Shown here one piece after another: positions 12,357 through 24,300 of a DNA stretch of 64,000 nucleotides. A model generated the notes under the pieces. That model made no database searches, was not told where the DNA came from, and worked only from the letters and a program-made list of their open reading frames with translations. The stretch comes from Cristatella mucedo (lineage: Eukaryota > Bryozoa > Phylactolaemata > Cristatellidae): assembly GCA_009760855.2 (NCBI GenBank), contig WPIO01000156.1:271501-335500 (forward strand), read 5' to 3'. A program made the position numbers and the translations under genes. Each line of letters starts with the position of its first letter. The first letter of the stretch is position 1.

Positions 12357-15300
12357 AAGGGTCATCGAGAGAGCATCTGCACCGAAGGAGGGCCACCTAG
12401 AGGAGAAGCCCAGCCTATCCCGTCGTACCGGGCCGGAAAGGTCATATCTTGCCATCTCACACACCCCCACAGCCGTGCTGCCACAAGGATTAAACGCTCT
12501 TGGCAAGGTCGCGGTCTGGTCTCCTTGGCCGAAGTGCAATATTATTATTATCCCCTGTGGCCCTCCGACCGAGAGCACGACTCACCTCGACCTTGGCTGC
12601 AACAACGTACGTGCAAGGCATGTCCGTGAGCTTTTGGTGAAGCAGAACTCCGGCTGCAGCGGCTGCAGTTGAGCCGTCGGCTCCTTCGCTAGCTCCGTCT
12701 CGAGCAAACAGCTCCGAGTGGGTTCCACCCAAGCGGTCTTTGTGTGTGCAGCCCATGCCGTTTTTGAACGTTAGGACGATGCTAACTTCGGCATCCTCTT
12801 CGGACATATTGTCAATGGTCCAGACGAACAGCGCCGTGGGCAGCGAGGAATCCTTCGAGGCAAGCGAGGACTGTACTGTACATACAGTGTGTACGTGGCA
12901 GTGATACGTGCACTGCCTAACGGTTTGATTCAAGCAGCAAACCGAAGCCTAAGCAACACCTCGAATGCTCTCAACACAAGATGCTGACCAGCAACCAAGA
13001 CTTTGAGCGCCGCCATTTGATTGTGCCAACGTGCCATTTGCTGCCATGCAACCTACGACCAGGTGACAAACAGCAACCTTCTACCTCTAAGCCTCGAGCC
13101 TCCGCTACTCGTTCCTATAATTTATGGCCAGCACAGCCTGGTTATTTCAGGCCATGGACAATCTCTCCCTCACCTTTGGGATCTGGAACATTATGCCATT
13201 GATGTGCTGCTGCTGCGCAGCTGTCACTCCAATATCAAAAAAACGTGAAAACGTGTTGTGTGCAGCCCAGGATCTGTCATCCAGGATCGTGCCTCTGAGG
13301 CTTAAGTGTAATGCTAAAGTACATCGACAGAATTAGGAGAAATCAGACATTTTTATTTCGATGTTGCTTGCTGGCCTACTGGCTTGTGCACTCAGGCGCT
13401 TGCAGCTGGTGCAAAACTCTGCAGCTAGGCTTGTCTGTCGCGAGCATCACAGTTGCCACATCACACCACTTCTCACCGACCTGCACTGGCTACCAGTCAA
13501 GCAACGGATCGACTTCAAGGTTTTGTCACTCACTTTTAGGTCACTTCATTCTTTAGCTCCAGCCTATCTCTCAGATCTACTCCCCCACCAGGCCAAGCAT
13601 CGTACCACCTGCTTTTCGTAATCCAACAGTTTACCAATACCTCGTAAAAACCTCAAATCCTTTGGAGACCGTGCCTTTAGTTCGTATGCTCCCAAAGTCT
13701 GGAACTCATTCCGACTTGCAGCCGAACATCCCCTGACTTGACTTGGCCAATGATTCTTCACGGGGAGGGGGGGAAGGCTTGCTATATAGTCAATAGATGT
13801 TTAAAGATGGTCAGCACATTTGCACCCTCAGTACATGCAACTCAATGCTGATTTGCTACCAGGGGCTGAAAAATAAATTTCATAAAACAATATGCATGTT
13901 CGTTTTATAAGAGAATTATAAAAAATGATTTTAAAATACATTTTCATTTTTCCTGCTAAATAGATTTTGCTTCATTAATTGAGAACTCTAACCTAGGCAA
14001 TCAGTGGAGCATCACCTAGGTAAGCAGACACTCAGGCCGGCCTTCCAAAGCAAAGATGGATCTTTCCATAATTTATTTATTTATGGTGAAGGCTAATTTC
14101 CATATAAAACCCAAGGTTTCTGTCACCGTTATGGACCAACAAGTTTTAACAGTGATTCACTGGGGGGGGAAGGAGCAAAGCGAGCAGAATGCATGTATAG
14201 CTATCGAAAACAACAAGAAAATAAGCAACGAAGGAAGCTACTCAGTGCCACACTGCAGAAACTCGACAAATATGACAAACTCTACAACAGGAAGAGACTA
14301 ACGAAAATGCCCATGACCTTTAATGCTGCCAATTCTCAGCGTGCCTCATTTATGAAAAGGTCAAATTAGAGAAAGAGAAAAAAGGTAGGATTGGAGCCCT
14401 TCACAATCCAGGTCGTGCGTGGCATGGAGGCCCAGCCCGACAGTAGGCCAGTGTCACCAGCTAGGCTGGGCTTCTCACTAGGTCTACAGACACTCGGGGC
14501 TTCACTGTGATGCAACACTGAAATGTCCCGTGATTTTTTCACGGGCATAAGCTAGAAGTTATTACAATGTCACAACTACTATCACTTTAGCCAATAGGTC
14601 TTAAGCTAGGAGTATAGTGCTACACAGCCCTGATCAATGGGTTCAAGTCCTCCAAAATGCAATTCTTTATTACCCGCTGAATTCGCTAGTGATAACTGTA
14701 AAGCTTCCGCTCCTGCCATAGAATTAGGTCTATGCTGATACAATTGCATAAATATAAAAAAATTAAAATTTATTTGTATAGTTCCCTAAGAGAACCCAAT
14801 CTCTATTATAATGTTTCACTGGTGCCATGGGACTCGAGGCTTCAAATATGCCACGGGCTCCAGCTCACGACCTTGGCCATCAAATACATTCACCTTGACC
14901 TCGGTCGAGGCTAGCACATTAACCACCGGGCCAGACTAGAACTGAACCTGAGTCACCATTAGCATTTATCGCATAAGCCCATTTCTATGCTGGCCAACTA
15001 CTTTTGAAGAAGCTAGCACCATCCGGTATTTCCTTTGATATTGTAATTAGGTCTTTCATCTCTATTACTTGTAATTTAATTTAAACAATATCTATCTCAT
15101 TTGCTTCAGCTACATATTCTTTAGAAGCATTTCCAGGTCTAGCTAAGTATTCAACAGCTGTAGCTGCAATCAAGTAAGCAGCTTCTGAGTGACCAGAAGC
15201 TGGGTCTTGACGCCAAAGAGCAAAGTATCTTCCCTCATCTCGAGTCCCCTCTGCATTTATGTATAACTGGTATGTATAACTGGTGCTTTAGCTCTTGCTA

Positions 15301-18300
15301 ATACTGTAAAATTATTACATGGTAATAATTCTTATAATTTTGTAATTAATAATAATAATAATGATAATGTGTATTATATTAATAATAATAATTCTTTATT
15401 ATACGGTATTCTACAGTATGTATGCATAACTGGTCCTTTAGCTCTTGCTTCCTTTTCGGACCGATCGTTTTGTTGCAGGATAAATCAGTGGATCATCCCT
15501 ATCACGACACTTTCCCTAAGCAATTCTGTGGCGGGATCAAGTATCTGATCAAGTACTTTCATCCTGACTTGTTCATTAATTACAATCACAGTTTTGCAAG
15601 GCATTTTAAGAAATGGTCGGTACCATTTGCTGCTCAATCTAGGCAGTCATTTTTACTCAGGTGAAACACAGCTGTACTCGTGCGCACTTTCCTCCCTACC
15701 TTTCAGCACGTCGAATTTGCTTAATAGTCCCCTCCCCCACCGCATTTACTGCTGAGATTTGTAATTGAATAGCAGAAAACTTTCTCAAACCGAATAACGA
15801 TAAAGCCAACTTACCAGCTATGGGCAAATCTAGCGCTAGTCTGAAACTGGAAAGCCTAGCTCACAAGTGGGCTCGTGGAGCCTATCTCCCGTAGCACCTC
15901 CATGCAATGTGAGTGTACAGTTCTCAAGTGACCTTTCACAAAATGAGCACATCAGCTCCGCAGTCAAGTCTGCCAACTTACAGCTACGTACCAATGCGAA
16001 ATTGAGAGGCCTGCTTAGACAGAGAAATCACGGCAGAGCTGGTCCCTGCATTCCAAATGCATCATCTATACTTCAATAACTCACTACTCACAGGTTTTCC
16101 TGCCTGTACACGGAGTTGCTTACAGTTGATTAAAAATATGCAGCTAGGCTTGTCTGTCATAAAAGTTACAACTGCCACGTTATACCACTTCTCACCAACC
16201 TCTACTAGCTCCCCATCTAGCATGGTATGGACTTTAACGTTTTGTCATTCATGCCTACGTCCCTTCATTCTTTCTCCCATCTACCAATTCGAACTACTCC
16301 TTGATAAGCTTAAGCATTGCCCACCTTCTCTACAAACTAAAGCTGTTTAGTTATGCCTCTAGACAACGTCATATACTTTGGCAATCGTGTCTTCAGTACA
16401 TGTGCTAGAAAAGCCTGGAAATCACTCTCGCCTAACATTAAGAATCCCCTCACTTGAGGACATTTGAAAAAGAGGCCAAACGCCCCTGTTTCTCTCACAA
16501 TTGGCTCAGTCCGTGTTACTCTGTCCTCTGTCTGCCGATGCATGCTAACACTGTGCATGTCATTAACCAGTGGACACCAATATTCATCCCATCATATGCA
16601 AGCACACAATGTTCTATTAGTATTAGTACAGGTAAAAGGCCACTGCACGCACGGAGCACATCAGCATGCACTGAGCTCTCAAGTCAAGACCGACTCGGGA
16701 GGAGGCAGCCCAGGCAAGGAGCCCAGTGGTCACAGCAGAGCCTCCCAGACACAGCATAGTAGCGTAGCAAGCACCCATTGGATGGTCTACTGATGGTGGC
16801 ACAGCCAAGGGGCAGGGGGTCCTCCCCCACTACCACCACCACAGAGGAACAGCAATCTGGGAACTGTTCTTACACACCACACCCCCCCACTCACCAACGA
16901 CAAAATGATGTCTTACTTCGACTCGACGAGCAACCGCCGAGTTCGTGTCGAATAAACACAGTGACTTTGCACTATAATTTCTAATTATTTGAGGGTCTTG
17001 CCCTGCCAGCATGAAAATCTCGCGGGTCTCGCCCCCTGCATAACAATTTTGCAGGTCTTGCCCTCACCCCCTAGATGAAAATCTTGGCTTTGCCACTGCC
17101 TATAGTGCAAACGCACCGTGTGAGCAGACAGAAGCTCCAAAGCGACCTCCAATGCAGGAGAGTCCACAAACAGCAGCCAAAAGAAGAAGCCGAGGCAGAC
17201 AGCTGCACAAACAAGGACCAGCCCGAGCAGCAGTGAGCAACTTGGTTGCAGTTTTAGCAACTTGGCAACTTTAGTCGACGTCGAGGCTGCGACCTGAGAG
17301 CGGCTCTGGCAAACACTAACCTGATAGTCGTTCGGAATGATTGGCGACACCTGCCGGCAAGTCAGGCGGATGCCCTGACCGGGCAGGTCATAGACGGTCC
17401 ACGCTCGCGGGTACAGTCCGTGATAGGTGGCCTTGGCGCCGTCGAACGACCAGCGCCAGGCTTTCAGCCTTCCCTTGGGAGGAGCCGGCTTGGCATTGAG
17501 CACTTGCTGATAGACGGTCTGACCACGGCGCCGGACGCATACGATAAACTGTAACAGCAAGCCAGAATGAGCAGTGTAGGTCACAGGACACAGGTCAGGT
17601 CACAGGACGTAGGTCAAAGCCTACCGGCATGTGCAATCAGGCGCTTAGAGCTGGTGCAAAACTCTGCAGCTAGGATTGTCTGTCGTGAGCGTCACAGTTG
17701 CCACATCACACCACACTTCTGGCTATCAGTGAAGCAACTGATTGACTTCAAGGTTGATTCACTCACTTTTAGGTTCCTTCATTCTTTGACTCTAGCCTAT
17801 CTATCAGATCAACTCTCCCACCAGGCCAAGCATGGTACCACCTGCTTTTTGGAAACCGTTTACCTACACCTCGTACAAACCTCAAATCCTTTGTAGACCG
17901 TGCATTTAGTTTGTATGCTCCCAAAGCCTGGAACTCACTCCCGACTTCCGTCATGACATCCCCTGACTTGACCACATTTAAAAAGAACTTAAAAACACCT
18001 ATTTAGAAAAGCATTTAGTGGATCCCTGTGATTCGTCCTGTATGTGCTTATGCGTGCTGACAATGTTGCCTGCTGCCACTAAGCACACTTGCACGCTGAC
18101 CCTGTGCATGTGCACCCCTAACCACCTAACCATGTTATTCACAGGCCCGGCAAGCGGACGGGCTGCTGAGGTGCCGGCGGCAGCGGTGGAGCGGTAGCAC
18201 ACATTGGCGCCGAGTTAGTTTGGTCCAACGGTTAAGGTGCTCGCCCCGATCAAGGTCTGGCCGAGGTCGTGGGCTCGAGCCCCTAGGCATACGTGAAGCG

Positions 18301-21300
18301 CCTGAATAGAGATTAAGTTCTCTTGGGGCGCTATATAAATGAATTATATTTATATTTATTGGCTTGCCACCAGGCATGCTCGCCTAGATAGCTGCTTAGC
18401 TATCGAGGGAGCTCGGAAAACCGGAATCTGTAAGGCAAGCACATATGTGGTACCACACCATCCAGCCCAGACATATATAGACTCACGAATACATACGAAT
18501 GCACGAAAGCACACATACGAACACGTGTGAGTAGACAGGCAGGGACGCACGCACACCCACGCACACACACAAAACAAATCGCCTCGTGGGCTCGAGTCCT
18601 GCTTCGGCATATGTAAGGCATCATATTATATTTGATCGTTTGTATGATTACAATTCTGACTATTGTTGGTAATAAATTTTCGATGAGCCAATGAGAAAAT
18701 CGTCAGGCTCAAGGGCATGTAGCAAAGCAGGAGATAATCTGCTGACTCCTACTGTTGATACATTATTAGTACTAATAGCATTATTATTATTTATAATCAT
18801 TTATTATATATTATATATTATATATAGATATACTATTTATTAATAAGTATTTATAATGTATAATTATTTATAATTTATTATTATTTATAATTAGTAATTA
18901 TTTATAATATGTATACTAATTTATTATTATTTATAAAGATTGCTAGATGCCGAGCTGGTTTGGTCCAGCGGTTGAGGTGCTTTGCCCCGACCAAGGCCTG
19001 GCTGAGGTCGTGGGCTCGAGCCCGAGGCATATGTGAAGCGCCTAAATAGAGATTAAGTTCTCTTTGGGCGCTATATAACTTAATTATATTATTATGATTA
19101 TTAGATAACCATCACGATAACAGCCCCAAAACACATGACGAAAAGTGCCATGGCACATAAGGTGAGGTGAGTGCCAACCCATTGGTCCTCGCCTTGAATG
19201 CAAAGTAGGTTCTTGCTCTTCGCGACCCGTGGGTTCGAGTTCGTGAGGTCGTGTGTTCGAGTCCTGCAGTGGGCGATCCTTTATTGCCCACAACTGGTGG
19301 TAGCCGTTAAGGCTCTTCTGTCGCTGCACAAATGAGGCTATTAAATCAGCTAATCTTTTTCAAGTGTTTCGGGGAGATTGATAGGCAAAGGCTCCGGGTT
19401 CAAACCCAAGAGCAATAAATAAGTCCTTAAAAAAGAGTGCAGTGTCAGACCCGAGGCCTCTAGCCGTAGTGAGTTGGTTCGGCTACTGGCTAGGCCTTGC
19501 TGCTCTACTTAACTATTTTAGCCTTTACAAAAAAAGATAAGCTCCATATTTGTTCAAGTGCCAGCAATCAGCAATGCTGCATGCTTCGCGATTATATCTT
19601 TGCGAAAATTCAAGGCCACTTGCCTACCTGTTTAGCACAAGTGACAGCACTGCCATTGGCGGCTGCTAGAGCCCCCCCCCCTTCCTCACGGGAGACTACA
19701 GCATGCAGGCACACATGTAGCGATGTAAACAGTGCAAATGTGGCTATAAGGTCGGCCAAACTCATATGGCACTACAGCTCCTGAAGGAGTGTCCTAGCAC
19801 TGGAAAGAAATAAGCTGAGCACTGTAATGTCGCATTCGTCAGCTGAACCTGCGAAGCGTGAAACCAAGGCCTCCATCAGCTACCGTCTACTTGACTAGAC
19901 TTCCACTTGACATCTACTTGACTTTAATTTCGAAAGATTGGAACGAACTAGCTTGCCATTTCCTATGTCGTTTCGCAAGTCTGACGGCTCTCCATGCAAA
20001 CCAACAGGCAGCAGACGGCAGTAGCAGCTGAGGCTGCGGGCAAGCAGACAGCAGCAGCAGCAGCCGAGGAAAGCAGACAGCAGCAGCGCAGGCTGCAGGC
20101 AAGCACACGGCGGCAGCAGCAGCCGAGGCTGCGGGCCATGCAGTAGAGGCAGACAATTTGCTGCTTCACTCACCTGGTCAGAGTCGACAGTGCGCCACTT
20201 GTACATGCCCGGTATCATCTGAAACCGGCAAAACTCGCCTCGAAAGCCGCGTCCGATGGATCCGCAGCCGATGCCTCCGATGGGCACTCCTGGAACGTGC
20301 ATCGCCCAGTGCCACTTTAGCCGCGAGCACCACCACAGTTTTGACCTAGCGCATCCACCTTTGCCCGGAGCAGGCAAACAGGAACGACACAAGCCGCTGG
20401 TGCAGCCTTAAACGGCTAGTGGCGCGGTAGCGTCTCGCCCGGCAAGCAAAAGTGCGGACGACGTGCTGTCAACCAAGCAACTAACTCGTTGATTGCTGGC
20501 CAAGTTCTTGCGCACGCCTAGTTCTGACTAGCCCACGCGAGCAGCAGCTGCCTAGCAATACACGCCTCACTTCAACGCAAAAGCAAAGTCGAATTAAACT
20601 GGCAGGCATAGGAGTGGCTTGCAAAAAACTTAACTAGCTCCTTGGTTCTGTTTCGGCTTGGTTATTGTGATTCCCTTTTGGCTGAGCTACCGAAAAAGCG
20701 ACTAGGCCACTGCAGCTGGCTATGAATACGGCTGCAAGGCTGGTTTTCAAGTCCTAGAGGTGTGACCAGGTGTCTCCTTTGCTAAAAGAGCTAGAATGGC
20801 TGCCGGTTGATCAACGGATACAGAACAAAGCTGTTACGCTGATCCTCAAGGCCCACTACGGCTTGGCTCTTCCAAACCTAACTGAACTAGTGCACCAATT
20901 TCAGCCTCCTCATGCCCTCAGGTCCTGTATGGACAATAAACTAGTTGTTCCATTCATCCGCTTAAACACCGTTGGCGACAGAAGCTTTTGCTCTGCAGGT
21001 CCTAGACTGTGGAACTCGCTTCCACAATTCTTACACAACTGCAACTACTTTCCTGATGCTGACTATGGCTAATCTTTTTCAGCGGTCCTGAACTGCTACT
21101 TCCATGCTACTCCCTACCTCAACTGCTCTACTGACTCTGCTATGCTTCCCACTTTCTCTTTGTTGCATTCGGTGAAGTATGTTGGCTACCGAATGAGTAC
21201 CGAAAGCCGGTTAGACTGTGAGTGGGCTATACGAAACTCTCCTGTGTAACAACCACATGGTCTTTATGGCTTTGTGGAGTTACAGACGGATACATTACAT

Positions 21301-24300
21301 AAGACCACGAGGAAGGAAGTGCCTGCCAGCACTGCAGCAATCATACCCAACCGACGTGCCCGCACTTCCAGCAGCTCACTTTGTCTTTTGACAACGCTGA
21401 TAATAACTAAACTGACCACATCAGCACAACTGTGGTAAGCGTGCCTGATGTAGACAGCACTGTGTTAATTAAGCTACACGATGAGTTAGTGCATGCCATG
21501 GGCTCGAATCCTGCAGTGAGCTATCCTTGATTGCCGACTGCAAGCGGTGGTGATAGCCGTTGAGGCTTTTCTGTCGCTATATAAACAAGCCTGGTAATCG
21601 ACCTCGACCTCGACCCACGACCTCTATCATGAAATGAGAGCAAGAGCACTACAGTAGCAAAACGGCTGCAATGTGCTTGCCGTGACTTCGACGTGCATTC
21701 GATCGGTCTTGAAAACAGAAAGAGCAGTCACAGCAGGAAAACCACACTTAAAGAAAGCGGTAAGATTTCATTATGACAGCCTGCCAGAAAGGACCATAGC
21801 ATGACACTGGTAGAAGCACTGCTGATAAAAAAAAACTCCCTAGGCCACATCAACAACGGCGAGTGTCAGAACGGCACTCCCAGGACGGAACCGATTGTCT
21901 GTGAGAATGATGCAAAGGTAAAGATGTTAGCCTTAAGCACCTGAGACCCGATGTCGATGCTGCAACCAGCAAGACATGACCATCTTTTCTCAGGAAGGAA
22001 GCATCAAGGTGTCAAGTCAGAGTGTCAAGGGCTCTCACACCACAGTTCAGACTCAAGTCTGACTGATAGCTCATCATCTTTCTTTTTAATGTGTACAGAA
22101 TGCTAGCTAATGCGATGAACCAGTTACGACGAAAAAAGAATAGCAGACAGTAGCCTAACAGAACACCAAGTTGGTGCCTATTGCTCAGCTTCATACATGG
22201 GGACAGACAGACAGACATGGGCAAGTAATTACCATAAATTTGCTGGCAAGGAACAGCGTCCCTGATATCGATGAAGCACCTCTTCCCCGCTCGACGCTTC
22301 TTGTTCCAGTACAACAAGTAACTGAAAGAAGAGTGGGGTATACTAAACATGAGCAAAATAATAATTTAGGATTGCATCATGCACGGTACGACAGTAATCA
22401 CCTCAGTGATTGCCCTAGTGAGAGGGCATTTTTGGGAATTGCACAAGGTCGCAGAACTTACTTAACCTCTGTCCTCAGTAGCTTGATCCCATCGACTGCC
22501 GTCATTTGAACCGCTCGGTGAGATCTGTCCTACGCTGCTTCCTTTTTACAACCTATATTCTCCATCTTGTCAAAGTCATCGCCATACATAATCTTTGCTT
22601 TGATTTCTACGAAGATGGCACTCAGTTCTTCCTATGCCTTGATCCCTCCCTGCCTTCCAAAATATCTGACTCTCTGAATCTCAACTGTGTTGCATTGCTG
22701 ACATTAGCACTTGGGTGGCAATTAACTACTTTTCAAGTTACGTCATAAAACTAACTTAGTAATTATAGGCAAAGAAATCGTCACTCTTAAAATGGAAAGC
22801 CTCGACCTCACAATGAGCTCTGCCAGCATATTTCCTGTAAGCCTGCACACTGGATCTCGGCACTCGTCCAAAAACTGACTTTCCGCTTGATGTCAGTCCC
22901 ACAGACAAGTCTGCCCAGTGTCTGATAAGTAACACTGCACAACGACGCCTGTGCTTAGACAAGGATACCTCAGCCAAACTAGTTCATGAGCTTACGATAC
23001 CGGTCTCAATTTCTTTAAACTCCCTCCACGAAGGTCGTAGTGCCAGAGTGGGCGATTGCTGCAACTGTCACATCAGCCAGCTCTTGCTGACCTGCCATTA
23101 AAAGCAAAACTAGAAATCCACCTGTTCCTTATAGCATATGCTTCGTCGTATGAATCACACTTGTGAGCATGACCATTATATAAATATGTCATGTTAATTA
23201 TCACTAATCATGCGATCCATTTGTTGTCAATTTATGCGATGTGCATGGAAGAGATGTAGTCCTCTTTAGGATGCAATATCACTTTTATTATTACTGCTAA
23301 TACTAATATTACAATTATATAAATCAAGCCAGGTGAAGCTCATATAATCCCAGAAACAGGCGCCATGCAATCCCCAATCATGCACAGGCGGGCCTTTGCA
23401 GGCATCTCGCAGCAGCAGGCCCACAAGTAATGAGGTCACCCACTCAAACCAGCAGTAACAGGCAATGAAAGTGCTCACCCTACGGTCATTGGAATCAGTC
23501 GTGGTGCTCGAGGTAGTACATCTTAGTGCAGCCTTCAACCATAATTGACGAGACAATAAGGAGAGTCGGCATCTTACTCTGTCCATCTATATCTCCATTG
23601 CAAACTACATCTGATCAGTGGCTAACAAGCCTTCGGTACAGTCGAGTATCTAGTAGTTCATCTCACTCGCTATGAAAGATAATCTAAATGTATCCTGCTC
23701 CGTCCAGCATGCAGCAGCACATTAAGATGCGAGAGCAGTAAACTGATGAAAGCAACACCGCAGCCTATGAAGCTCATATACTGCTGGATCGTTTCAAAGC
23801 ACCGGCTATTGAGTGGCATCTTTTACTTCGCCTCGAGCATTCCGAATCGCCAGGAACTACGTCAACGCACGAAGCCTCAGACAAATATCATTGGAACCAC
23901 ACAGGTTTAAGGAATACGATCAATCGTAGGTGCGACCATATCTTGCCTGTGGCTATATCGCGTACATACTCCTCCGCGGCCCAAGAATATGCGGGCAACG
24001 GTAACTTGCCAAATTCAACGGCACACAGGCACGGGCGTTTGTTCAGTCGCAGCTTACTGTGCAGCAAAGCACCAGGCTGCCTGCACGGTCGGCTAAAGGA
24101 CACGGTTGGCACTTCAGCTCGATGGGGCTTTGAGGCTGGAGAAGTTCTGTCTGGGCTTCGAGATCAATCATGATCTAAGCTTTACCATCCTGTGGTGGCT
24201 TTCTATCCAGGTGTAGTCTTGCGATTGACCTTCTCGCGCTTAAAAAAGGCGCAGCTATCCCTACCGATCTGGCCCGAAACGCTCCTTCGTCTTCGAGCAC

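Noticed and set aside
12111-12672. ORFs with Ser-Leu or Glu-Arg runs of 150-200 codons
   Set aside because: Products of the (TC)n tract. They overlap GBA2 exon 6 in the wrong frame or strand.
18207-18290. tRNA gene suggested by A and B boxes
   Set aside because: No cloverleaf closes, and the sequence runs into a LINE-like tail and is repeated, so it is a SINE.
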